A stretch of 64,000 nt of DNA from Heterodera schachtii (lineage: Eukaryota > Nematoda > Chromadorea > Rhabditida > Heteroderidae): NCBI GenBank assembly GCA_023374025.1, contig SIJG01000035.1:372001-436000 (forward strand), given 5' to 3'. The stretch's first letter is position 1. Every line of letters starts with the position of its first letter. The translations under genes were made by a program, and so were the position numbers. Under the pieces are notes generated by a model. It saw nothing but the letters and a program-made list of their open reading frames with translations. It made no database searches and was not told the origin of the DNA. Of this stretch, positions 37,348-48,229 are shown one piece after another.

Positions 37348-40300
37348 TCATTGTGTTGCCCATTGTTTGCGCAAGTGTTGCATGTAAATGCGCTGTTGCT
37401 CCTCCACTGACAGTGTGCAGATGGCACGGCACGCCCTCCGGGCGCTGCTTTGCCGGCAAATGAAGCGTAAATAGACGAGCACCGTGACGAGAATGTGCAG
37501 CGGGAGAAACTGTTTAAATTTGGGGGAACAATTTTCAAAATAGATCAGAACGAAAATTTCATATTTAAAATGATGATCACGACGGGTGATTGATTGATGA
37601 CGGCATGGCAGCCTGGATTTTTTTGATCCCGAACAGTTTGCTCGCTCATTATGGGATTATGGCAGAAAAGCCGAGAAAAATCTTGAGTTAGCCTTAACCG
37701 CCATGTCCTGTTGCTGGTTGAAAAATTTTTACAAATCGATAATTCCTAGGCCTTCAAATGGAGGGAATCGGGCATGCCAATTTCTAAGCAAAACAAAAGT
37801 GGAATTGATCTTGTGGGATTGGCTCTCATCCATATTTTAAATGTTTTGGAATTAGACAACGGAACATTTTCAATAGTACGATCAATCAATTTTAAATCAA
37901 AACTAATTTATAAAAAAAAATTATTGATAAATTTTAAATCAAAAAATATGTAAAAGATTACACAGGTGTTCAGTTCGTACAACGGGATGAACACATCACT
38001 TTGAATGTGTTGTTGTACAAACATGGAACGGAGCAGTGCACTGAAGAACAGGTAGATGGAAAAGGCGAACGCAAATACCAAGTCCAGTGGGAGGAAAAGC
38101 TGCAGCGTCACAATGTTCTCGTTCAGCTGATAGGCACGGCTCAAACTGTACGAGTTTTGGTCGTCCGTGAAAGTGGTGGTGGTGCTGGTGCCGAAGTTTA
38201 TTCCGAATGCCATTTCGGCATGAATGGACAATGGCGACACCGTGGCATTGGCAAATCTGCCAAAGAAATGATGTATTTTGCCAGGATGTTTAGTAAAAAG
38301 TTCCAAATTGGGTGTTTCCTAAAAAGTGCCAAATGGGCGTTTCCTAAAAACTGTTAATAGGCTAAAATGCCAAATTGGGTGTTTCCTAAAAACTGTCAAA
38401 TAGGCGTTCAGACTTCAACAAGCACTTTCATACAGATATTTACAAAATATTTGGTCGCGCAACCATAGAGTTTTTGCCATTTTTTATTTAATGCGTGCTT
38501 ATCTGTGCGTATTAAGTGCGCAGAAATTTTAGACATTTGGAACTCATCGAAACTTATTCCAGTAATATTTTTTAAGCAGTACAATAAATGAAGAAATATT
38601 TAAATTAATGAGTTATTTCTAAATTTTACGAATTACAATATATTTTAAATATTTTTATGGCCATATTTATATTATTTATAAATTTTTCAAAAACTGACAT
38701 AAAAAATTTTTATTTTTGGTTTTTTTATTTTTGGCACTTTGTCTAAACTGACAATTTTTAGGAAACAACTTAGCACCCCGATGCCATACAGATAACATTT
38801 TTTTTTTGTCAAGATTGTTCTTGAACAGGCCTCTGATCAATTTTTCAAGTATTGTTTTGTTTACCGTTTCCGACTTAAAATCTGCATCTTCCGATTCTGT
38901 ACCATGATGGCAATTTCGGCCATCATGGTGAGTAAAACAAGTGCCAACAGCACGTAGTTAAGTATTATCACGATGTCGCTGTTGTAGCGTGAAATCATTG
39001 AGTAGTACACTTGCGGTTGGCCAAATGTTTCTTCATCGGCCAATGTGCTGAGCACCAGCCAAATGGAAAACATTGCACACAATGACCACTGAAAAAAGTA
39101 AAATATGTATAAAATGGGATTTTGAAGCCGGTCGGGTTGGGTGCTGGGCTCCCGGACAACCCATCAGTGGACAATCCGTCAGTGGTCAATATGTCAGTGG
39201 ACAATCCGTCAGTAACTAATCCATAAACAAATTTATTTTTAAAACACCCAGATTTATTTAAAATCATGTGAGAATAATTAATTTAAGTCTTTAAAATGAA
39301 TTAATAATTTGTGTTATTGTAAAAAATATATGAATTAATCATTTTTAAAAGAATTAAATGATAATTTCTCGAGATGGTCAATTAATTGAATTAAAAGTAA
39401 TTAGAAATGTTAAGAATCTATAAGAAATTGTATTTATTAAATTTAACAATCATTTTTGGAAGATTTTTAATCATTGTCAAAAAAATTTTTGCTGACGAAT
39501 TGTCCTTCACTGACGGATTGTTCACTAACGGATTGTCCGAATCCCGGGTGCTGGGGTGTTTAGTCAAAAAACATTAAAATGGGCGTTAGTCAAAAAAACC
39601 ATCAAATGGAAAATTTTTGACAGAAAATTATGCAGAACTTCGCTCAAAATGAACAAAATTTTAATTCTTTATATCATTCAATAGCACCAACAATTCTCAA
39701 TTAGCCTGTACAATTTCAAAACAATTTGTTAAGTTTCAAAAAGTTATTATCTCAGGGCTCTCATCTGTCCTGGATGCCAAGGACGTCCTTGGAATTTGGC
39801 TCTCTTTCTTGGAAATAAAAAATGTCTTTGGATGCCAAGGACGTCCTTGGGAATGAGCATTTGGAAAAGTTTAAAAAAAATTCAAAGAAATTTGATAAAT
39901 TTTTATAATTTTCAACAATATTTGAATTAAATTATGGCATAATGTAATAAAATGCAAATTTAATTACCCAAAATCTCAAAATTTAGCTTAAAATTGCAAA
40001 AAGTAAACAATTTTGGTGAAAATCTATTAACAAATTGCATTCGAATTTTTAAAATTTTTCCCGGCGGCGCCTATCGGCTCCGCCGGACCCCCCCCCCCCC
40101 CCCTATCCTATAAAATTTTTGGAAAAAGCGCGCCGCAAAAAAAAAGCGTTTTTAAAGCAGAAAAAAGTCATCACAAATGAGGAATGATCAGTGAAAATAA
40201 AAAAAATGTTGGAAAAAATCCATTCCGGTGAAAAATTCAAGCCATTTGAATAAATATTAAGTTTTCATTACAGAAAATAAAAATTTTAAATGTCCTTGGA

Positions 40301-42090
40301 TTTTATGAAATTTCCCCACTATGTCCTTGCAAATCGGCATACCCGTCCTTGGAAACGGAGCATGGACGATGAGAGACCTGTATTATCTGAGGAACTGCCT
40401 GGTAGCGATCATTTGATGCTCTTAATCATAGATTCTAATCTTTTAAGAATTTTAGATGACCCGACAAATCAGTCCTGTTCACAACTGTTAATTAGGCCCA
40501 ATTAATTCATCCAGGCAGATTTGTTCCAATTCTGATCAATCAATCAATCTGTGTCCAATGGGACTTATGCTAATGCCATCCTGGATGCGGAGGAGAATTT
40601 GCCATTTCACCTACAATAATTAAGCACGCTGTAGTGCCAAAGCGCGTGCCCTCTGATTCGTAAGTGCCCGAGCGGAGCGTGGCACGTGCGCGTTCCAGCA
40701 TGATTGCGAAGTGCAGAAGCGGATAAATGAGCGCGTGCTGATAAGTGGGCAGGCGGAGCAGCATGGACAGCCATAGGGGCACGAAAAGCGCTTCGCATCC
40801 GTCCAGGGACCTAAACATGGAAACCCATATGTCCTGATTAATTAATGATAACCAATAATCAGGAGATTAAGAATGAAATTTGGATTAACTAATCACGAGC
40901 CTAGTTGTAAGGCTATTTTTCAAAACCCATCAAAAAAATCATATAATTATGTGAAATTTTTTATTTTGATGGAATTTGAGTAAGGTCATAACACTTTCTC
41001 CAAAACAATCAACTTTTAATTCTTGATACAACACGGTAGCCTTTTTTTTTATTAGCCTACAAAATTTCAAAAAAGTTCGTTAAGTTTCATAAAAGCTATG
41101 TCCAATAATGTTCGAAAAACCTTTTTTTTTTTTTGAGTTCTTCGAGCCATATTTTTTTTTAATTCAATAAAATTTTTTAAATTTCGAAGGCTAATAGAGA
41201 AAACTTAGGGCTATTGACTTATACCTATTTTTGCTTAATTTTTTAGGAATTCGAGGCCTGGAACAAAAGCTGACTGATATTAATCAATAGTTTAGCAATG
41301 ATTTTTCTAATCCTTCACTTAGAAAATTCGAATATATTTCGTTGTTTTTAAAAATATTTCTTTCATTGTTTTTTTTTTTTTTTTACTTTTTGTCAGCCGC
41401 CATTTCAGTCCCATCACTGCTATTGCTAATGTTTCCGCCGCTGCTGTTGTTATACGGCTGCTGAACAGATTGAGCAACTGGCCAGAACAGGTATAAGGCC
41501 TGCATATTTTGGACGGCAAAATTAAATATAAATCGCAAAAGAATATTTCACTTTTACCAATGATCGGCCAGCCATTCCGATCAGTGCGATGGTGTATACT
41601 ATATATAGGCATAGCACACTAGCAATCAGAAGCTGAAATATGATCAGTTACAATAAAATGGTATTTTCGTTTAATTGAATACGAAAAAAAAAGCCAAAAA
41701 AATATTATTATTATTATTAAAAATACAGAAAATAATAAATCTTCACTTTTGGAAATAAAATGAATTAATTAGCAACAAAGTTAATTCAAATGTCATTTTT
41801 ATTTTTATTTTTAAATAAAAATATTAAAAATGACATTTTATTGTTTTCTTTTTCAAAAAAAATTGTCTGATTGGAAAACAGTAAATCGAACTTTTATGAA
41901 TTTTTGTGCTCACCATCAAATTGCCGTGGAAGATAAAGCGCGATCGTTGGCATTGTCGGATCAGTGCCGCAACACTGACCAGAATGGCAACCCCTAGGGC
42001 ACAATGGACAAATCGGATGATGTTACTCAACGGGTCCAAAATGATCGATGCTCCGTGGTTGCACACTTGAGCAATTGAATATTGGGACAT
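37348..42090 (-). CDS. SRA/SRE-like seven-transmembrane chemoreceptor
   Basis: Seven exons give about 376 aa: 42090-41914, 41632-41558, 41499-41387, 40810-40615, 39088-38865, 38145-37962, 37509-37348. Lengths and phases agree throughout. Seven hydrophobic segments can be placed: IIRFVHCALGVAILVSVAAL (about 24-43), LLIASVLCLYIVYTIALIGM (60-79), ALFVPLWLSMLL, SLCAMFSIWLVLSTL, IVIILNYVLLALVLLTMMAE, FLPLDLVFAFAFSIYLFFSA, FLPLHILVTVLVYLRFI. Family landmarks are HFAIMLERARAT after segment 3 and LSRAYQLNENIVTLQLFLP before segment 6, the Y/FQ..EN signature I know from nematode Sra-superfamily receptors (SRA/SRAB/SRE); the exact subfamily is not settled. The expected role is a chemosensory GPCR in sensory neurons. 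The acceptor of exon 6 was chosen at CTCGTACAG because it restores the LSRAYQ junction. A MITE (39753-40380) and other repeats fill introns. Confidence 0.8.
39120..39550. repeat. Inverted GGACAATCCGTCAGT repeats in a chemoreceptor intron
   Basis: Words such as GTGGACAATCCGTCAGTGG (39160-39225) and ACTAACGGATTGTCC (39495-39540) form the arms of an imperfect inverted repeat with ends related to GGGTGCTGGG and CCCAGCACCC-like sequence. They are the same words as the array at 15140-15552. Confidence 0.5.
39753..40380. mobile_element. hAT-like MITE, 628 bp, TSD TATTATCT
   Basis: The ends are CAGGGCTCTCATC and GATGAGAGACCTG, flanked by tattatct at 39745-39752 and 40381-40388. Subterminal GATGCCAAGGACGTCCTTGG repeats occur at both sides. 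The interior includes the CGGCGGCGCCTATCGGC palindrome at about 40062 followed by a C-run. It lies in intron 4 of the chemoreceptor gene. Confidence 0.85.
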
Positions 42091-43345
42091 CCTTGAAATT
42101 TTTTTTTACTATTTTTAGGTATATGTAAAACAAAAAGCAAAAAGTCATAGATTTTCTCATTTCCGATTTACAAAACAAATTTAAGTGCATGCACTGGGTT
42201 TCCAGTTTTTAGTTGAAAAATTTGTAGCAAAATTCTCACAATGTGCAAGAAAAGCAAAAATGAAATTATATAATGCAATTTTTATTATAAAATGTTACTT
42301 TAAATTGAGGAAATTAAGGAAAAATATTGAAAATCCCCTTCAGTGAAATAAGAAATAAGTTTAAAAAAACAAGGACAAAAAAGAGAAAATATTTGGCAAA
42401 TTAAATCAAGGACAATATAAATTAAAAGGAGCTGATATCTTAATTTTCGATTTTTTGAAGTGTTTATTAAAAGTAATTGATTACAAAAAAAAATTGCCGA
42501 AGAAAAATGGGAAATTAGACAAAAAACAAAATCCAAGGACAAAAAGAGAAAGATTTGGTTCAAATAAAATCAAGGACCAATAAATTTAAAGGACATGATA
42601 TCTTAATTTCGGTCTTTGAAGTGTTTCTTTAAAAGTAATTGCAAACAAAAAAATTGCCGAAGAAAAAAAAACTTATTTTTTCTTAGCCAAATGGCCCGTG
42701 TGATTATTCCATTTTAATGATGGGCGGATAATAGCGCCACATGTTTACATTTAATGAGGGAAGTCTAATTAGCTGTTGCCTCATTTGCACCTAATAATTT
42801 TACACTTTGCCTCATTGACGTCAAATTTTTAATGTTTAGTTTTTTAATCAAAAGTGTGAGGCGTAAGTGTGGGAGGCCCAAATAGTTCAAATTGAAAAGT
42901 TACGCTAATTAGCATGCTTCACTTCGCATGATGATGGCAAATTATGGCTAATGGAAACTCCCACTTCGTCACTTTTGCACCACAAAAACCGTTCACTTTT
43001 TGCGCGAATGTGATGTGATGAGAATTTATGAAGTGTGCACTTGAAGACATATGGCAATTAAATATGTAGACAATTTTTTGGCACGTTGCCCAGGCAATGC
43101 AAAATTTAATTTACATATATAATTAAAGGCAATGGCCTTTTACAAATTTAAAAATGACCAAATGTCATTCGCCACTCACTAATGACTGTGATTTATTAAT
43201 GGAAAATAACTGAATTTTTTTACCTTTTTCGTGTTAATTTAATTTAGCACAATTGACCTTTTAAGATTTTTGTACCATTTTATTAAAGTGGAAATTAATT
43301 TATCGGCTTGGGACTGAAATTTCTATACTCTCTAATTATGTATTA

Positions 43346-43376
<31 letters not shown>

Positions 43377-43389
43377 AAAAATGGCTTCT

Positions 43390-44482
43390 GGACTAGTCAG
43401 CTGAGAACAACTCACAAAGGAAGATCCTAGGGTGTTCGTGGGATTTCCGAATGAAATTTGGTGGGTTGATAGAGCACCCATGGGTTCTTAAGAAAAGTGT
43501 TTTTATTTTCTGCTAAATGAGCCCGAATACCGAGTTATGACGTGCCCAACTTTTAAAGAATAAATAAATTAGATATTTATTTCAATATTTCGACTCTCCA
43601 GTGGTGTAGCGGTAGTGCACCAATCATCGGTTTTTAAGCCCCAGGTTCGATTCCCCTACATTCAAATTATTTTTTATTTTTTTTATTTTTTGCTTTTTAG
43701 GCTTATAAAACAAAACATATTTTAATTTTTTATTAATTTTTATAATAAAATACTCAATAAAAATTAGACAAAAAATTTTTTTTTTCAAATCGACATGATA
43801 TTTTGTGCATCTATCTATTGCATCTTTATGTTTAATGTAACTTTTTTAATTTTAATTGAATAAAATTAAATTAAAGATTTTGTTTCATAGAAAATATTTT
43901 TAATAAATAACTATGCATAAAAAGCAAAAATAAAAATTGTAAAATGAATTAGCATGCAGAGGATTCGAACCTGGGATCCAAAAAAACTGACTAACGCTTA
44001 GATACTTAAAACCGAACAAATAATTATTTCTTTTCAATAATTATAAAAAGCCAAAAAGTTTGGTACGTCATAATCGGCACTCGGGCTCATTTAGCAGAAA
44101 ATAAAAACAGTTTTCTTAAGAACCCATGGGTGCTTTATCAACCCACCAAATTTCATTCGGAATCCCACGGGCACCCTAGGACCTTCCTTTTCAGCGGACA
44201 GACAACTGAGCTGATGAGACAATTTGACTGATGGACAACTCAGCCGTACAATAAAACTTACAAAAAAAGACTAAGCTTAAGCCTAAGCCTAGGCCTCGCA
44301 TAAAGCTTAGGCCTAAGCCTGAGCCTAGGCCTAGCCTAAGCCATCGTACGAGTTGCCTTTTGTAAATTCTCGTAAAGCTGAGTTGTCCATCAGCCGAATT
44401 GTCCCATCAGCTAAGTTGTCTGTCAGCTGAGTTATGCTCGGCTGAATTGTCCTAGGCTGAGTTGTCCTCAGCTGACTGGTCC
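43390..44482. mobile_element. Large foldback element with tRNA-like arms
   Basis: The ends GGACTAGTCAGCTGAGAACA and its near complement enclose two arms of about 150 bp that are inverted copies (from GATCCTAGGGTGTTCGTGGG at 43425 to the mirrored segment near 44185). Each arm leads to a tRNA-like sequence: 43593-43660 (+; GTGGTGTAGCGGTAGTGCA, then CCAGGTTCGATTCCCC) and about 43955-44010 (-). The paralogous locus near 62915 lacks the whole insert, and comparison puts AAAAAT on both sides of it. A TTAGGC-like tract lies at 44271-44342. Confidence 0.7.
44271..44342. repeat. Degenerate (TTAGGC)n / (GCCTAA)n tract
   Basis: CTAAGCTTAAGCCTAAGCCT and related words, in both orientations around 44300-44312, form a short inverted tract of the hexamer TTAGGC, the telomere repeat of many nematodes. 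It lies inside a mobile element, so it is interstitial, not a chromosome end. Confidence 0.6.
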
Positions 44483-44786
44483 TGACGCGCAAAAATATCT
44501 TTCGGCGAAATAAATTCTTAAAAATTATGAAATTTCAAAATAACGTTGATTATGATATAATGAATGTTGATATATTAAATAAAATATCATCGACTGTTGA
44601 TTTGCCTTCCTACAATTCCTCCATTGCCATTTTTCATCGCTTAGCCAAATATATTTTTTTTTATGAAATTGATTATTATTATAATCTCAAAAACTCTACT
44701 TTGAGAGAGTGAGGGAAAGAAAAAGCATTCATACAAAATTTAATTCGCAATATTTTTTTATTACAAATTTTTTTTAGAGTTGTAAA

Positions 44787-46703
44787 ATGAATTTGTGGTA
44801 TTTGATAATTTTAATAATTTTCATTGCTTTTAAAATTGAATCAGGCAAAATCCGAACAAATTTTGATGAAATATTCGGAAATGAATGGGATAAGAATGAA
44901 AGCGAAAGAAAAGCAATAAAAAATGAACAAAATGACCAAAACGAGCAAAATGAAAATATGGAAGTTGACCAAATGGGTGGAAAAAATGCAACTAACCCAA
45001 ATGATCAACAAAAAATAGAAACAATTCGAAAATTTTATGCAATTAAAGAAAAGTTGAAGAAAAAAGGGAAATACGAATGGAAAAATAACAACAAAATTGA
45101 ATGTAAAATTGCAAAATTATTAGGCACAAATCGCAAAAAAATATACAAATGGAAAAAAGAAATGAATTTAAATAAAAATAAAAAGATGGGAAAGAATTTT
45201 TATGAGAAGAAAAAGAAAGAATTCATTCAAAGTAGGGTTGGGCCCCCGACCCCGAACCCCGACATTTTTGGCCATTTTCGGGGAAAACCCCGACCCCGAA
45301 CCCCGACGCTTCCAACCCCGACAACCCCGAACCCCGACCCTTAACCCCGATCGGGGTCGGGGTTAAATATACACCCCTAAGAATGGAATTTTTGTGGGGG
45401 AAAAGGCAAAAAAATTATAAGAAATTTGAATTTTTTTTAACCATTTTGCCAAATTTTATTAAATAAAGTAAATTTGCTGAAGCTTATTTAGTTGAAATGT
45501 AGTGTAGTGGGTAAGTGCACCACACGTAAATTACTTTCTATCAGAGTTCGATACCGGTTGACGTTTTCATTTTAATTTAATTTTTTTGTGATTAATATGG
45601 TTTTTTAAACAAAAATCCCATAAAAATTGGTCATCATTGGCATAATGTATTGACAAATTATATCCAATTTTCCTTTCGTTGAAATTAAAAAATTTAATTT
45701 TCCTTTACTAAATCATGAAAAGTTAATATTTTTCAAAATATTTTTTACAAAATATAAAAAATAAAATAAAAATTTTACGGAAATTCATAATTTTGTGGTG
45801 AAAATCTGTTAGAAAATAAAGCTTAAATTTTAAAATTCGCCCGGCGGTGCCGATAGGCACCGCCGGACCCCTTTCTCCTAAAAGTCTTTAGAAAAAAGCG
45901 CGCCGCGAAAATTTTTTTTGAAAATTAGAGAATTAGAATGCAATTTGTTAACTGGTTTTTCACCAAAAATAACCAATTTTTTGACTTTGAGCCAAATTTA
46001 TTTTAGAAAAAATAAGTTTTTGGGCTCGACGCCGGAGGAAAAATTTGAAATTTTGACTATTTTTACAGATTTTCACTGAAAATTGTTCATTTTAAAAATG
46101 CCTTATCGTTTTTAATTAATTCTATACAAAAATATTTATGATAAAAAGAAGTAAAAAAGTACCTAAAATTATTATTATGAATAATAAAAATTTTTAAACT
46201 AAATAATAAAAAAAAAATTTGACTATATGGATTAAGGCAAAAATTGAAAAACCCCGAACCCCGACCCCGAACCCCGAACGATTTGGCAACCCCGACCCGA
46301 ACCCCGACGCTTCCAACCCCGACAACCCCGAACCCCGAATTTTCCAACCCCGACGTCGGGGGCCCAACCCTAATTCAAAGAATTGATGAATTTAAAAGTT
46401 TATATGGGCACGGCAAACAGAAAGAATTTGTAAAGGAATTGGGCATTTGTGAATTTACATTTATAAGATGGAAAAAAGAATTGCTGCCAAAATATAATAA
46501 AAGTAAACGAAATTCTTTTGTTTTTATTTAAATTTTACTTTTAAGCACAATATACCAATGAGGATAAAATAAAAGTGCTAGAACAATATTTCCAAATCAA
46601 AAAAGAAAATTCAAAAATTAGTGATGAAAAAATTGCCAATAAATTTGGCATTGGACCAAGAACACTTCGAAATTGGAAAAAGGAATTTGTTTCAATTTTG
46701 TAA
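44787..46703 (+). pseudogene. Triple-HTH gene disrupted by a hAT-like insertion
   Basis: The gene starts with MNLWYLIILIIFIAFKIESG at 44787 and runs through stalk and HTH unit 1 (KLLGTNRKKIYKWKKEM) to 45232. There a 1140-bp element (45233-46372) with an 8-bp duplication interrupts unit 2. Coding sequence resumes after the second TSD at 46381 (KELGICEFTFIRWKKEL), reaches a donor at 46502 and continues in exon 2, 46546-46703 (KFGIGPRTLRNWKKEF). The two exon 1 pieces minus one TSD total 568 nt and end in the same phase as the intact copies, so nothing but the insertion breaks the gene. As it stands the product would end in the element. Its inverted duplicate at 61849-62623 is intact. Confidence 0.85.
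45233..46372. mobile_element. hAT-like element in a coding exon, 1140 bp, TSD ATTCAAAG
   Basis: An exact 18-bp terminal inverted repeat (TAGGGTTGGGCCCCCGAC) is flanked by attcaaag at 45225-45232 and 46373-46380. Inside both ends are arrays of CCCCGAACCCCGACC-type units. At 45838-45870 lies the CGGCGGTGCCGATAGGCACC palindrome, and at 45497-45563 a tRNA-like sequence (TGTAGTGGGTAAGTGCAC, then GAGTTCGATACCGG). No transposase was seen. Confidence 0.92.
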
Positions 46704-48229
46704 ATGTGATTTTTGGTTTCATTCGTGTTTATCAACTGTTATGAGCAGCGGCTTCCAGATGTAATGATTTATCCATCATTTTGATGATTTCAAGGGGTCA
46801 ATGATGATTTTTTCTTTTTGAAATGATGATTTTCAAAGAGCAAAATGAACCTAAAATTTTTCCAATTTTCAGTTCAAATCTATTTAAAAATGGTCAAAAT
46901 TTCACCCCCTCCCAAAAAACACTGTTTTTTTCATAAAAAATTGGCTAAAAGTTTAAAATTTGTCATTTTTCGTAAAACTCAGTTAACAAATTGCACTCAA
47001 ATTTTCAAAAAAGTTTTCCCGACTGCGCCTACCGGCACCGCAAGTAGGATAAAGGACATGGGGGAACCTATACAAGGAGCGCCCGTAGCTCAGTCGGTTA
47101 GAGCACTCCACGGATTGCTGGGGTCGTGGGTTCGAGTCCCACCGGGCGAGTTACCTTTTATCTTCTACATTAAAATGAAATTCCATCAACCCGATTTTTG
47201 CATTTTTAAAAAAATGCTTTCACTCATATTGACGCATATAAAACAAAAACACCTATATGGTCATGGACCTTAACTAGGGATTTGTTTGATTTGTTCTTAT
47301 TTATAAGAAATGTTCTGATTTCGCGCAATTGTTCGTATTTTGTTCTCATTTCTTAAAATTATTCATAATTTAAAAATTTTATGGCATAATGTCTAAATTT
47401 ACTTATAAATTTGAAAAATTTTCCCCGGCGGCGCCTATTGGCATTGCCGAAAATATATTAGTGACGATGAGTGTGAGCGCGATTCACGACACACCTTTAT
47501 GCTTTACGAATCCTCAAATCATTTTCGAATTTCCGGGCAGCCCGGCACCTGTTTCCGAGTTTGTAAAAATATAAAATTCTCAAATAATTTCGACCGGAAA
47601 TTTAGTTTAAAAAAATAATGCAAGATATTAGTGGTTGGTTTTGACCGTAAAATTTGATGTCCGATCGCCAAAAATTTCGACGACTCGAACCCTCGACGAA
47701 CCCTGCGAAACTTAGACTCGAAAATGAAAAACAAAACCGACCGAGACACAAAAGCCAAATTTTTGACATTTTTTTCGTGATTACTTTTCCATTTCAATAT
47801 AATAAAGAAGTATATTCACTCAATATTATAAAAATTATATTCACTTTGTTATTTTACAATTATTCAAAATCATATAAAAAATACTCATATGAAAAAGAAA
47901 TCAATTGAGCGAAAAAATTCACCATTGATCAAATAAATAAAATCATTTTGACGTGCTCTTCCCTTAAGAATTTTTAATTTAAATTGGGGAATATACAAGA
48001 AAAATCTAATCAATATGGCAAAAATTTTACTATAGTAATAACGTTTATATTTAATTATTTTCTAATTTATAATTTTCCAATATTAAAAATTATACACAGA
48101 AAAAACCAATCAATTTGGAAAAAAAATTCATAAAGGCAATTATTAATAATTGTAATATTTGCCTCTTTACAATAATTATTTCCTTTTCAAAAAATTAAAT
48201 TATAAAAAATTTTTCCAATAAAGCCCAAA
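46704..48229. other. Intergenic, with repeat modules and a tRNA-like sequence
   Basis: Positions 46845-47560 contain CGACTGCGCCTACCGGCACC- and CCGGCGGCGCCTATTGGC-type cores (about 47020 and 47425) shared with the MITEs, plus the tRNA-like sequence at 47079-47149. The rest to 48229 is AT-rich sequence upstream of the nuclear receptor. No gene was recognised. Confidence 0.55.
47079..47149 (+). pseudogene. tRNA-like sequence, probably not functional
   Basis: The acceptor halves (GCGCCCG / CGGGCGA) pair in six of seven positions, the D-arm is TAGCTCAGTCGGTTAGAGCA, and the T-arm GTGGGTTCGAGTCCCAC is perfect. The anticodon stem can form only as CTCCA/TGGGG with an eight-base loop, so no anticodon can be assigned with confidence. 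Its nearest relative here is the degraded copy at 15048-15117. It is the best preserved of the tRNA-like sequences in the window. Confidence 0.5.

Larger units (their letters stand above)
42091..44786. other. Intergenic: duplicated block, (CT)n and a large foldback
   Basis: Positions 42935-43190 recur inverted at 63755-63985. A (CT)n run lies at 43346-43375, with its inverted partner (AG)n at 62921-62953. The foldback element at 43390-44482 follows, then the upstream region of the HTH gene (44483-44786), which matches 62624-62915 inverted. No gene was seen in 42091-42930. Confidence 0.65.

Noticed and set aside
37908..38306. Extending chemoreceptor exon 6 upstream to include a Thr-rich stretch
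   Set aside because: The AG at CTCGTACAG gives the right phase and restores the family LSRAYQLNEN junction; the Thr-rich part is read as intron.
47079..47149. Functional tRNA gene
   Set aside because: T-arm and D-arm are good, but the anticodon stem needs an eight-base loop and no anticodon can be assigned. A degraded sister at 15048 suggests a repeat.
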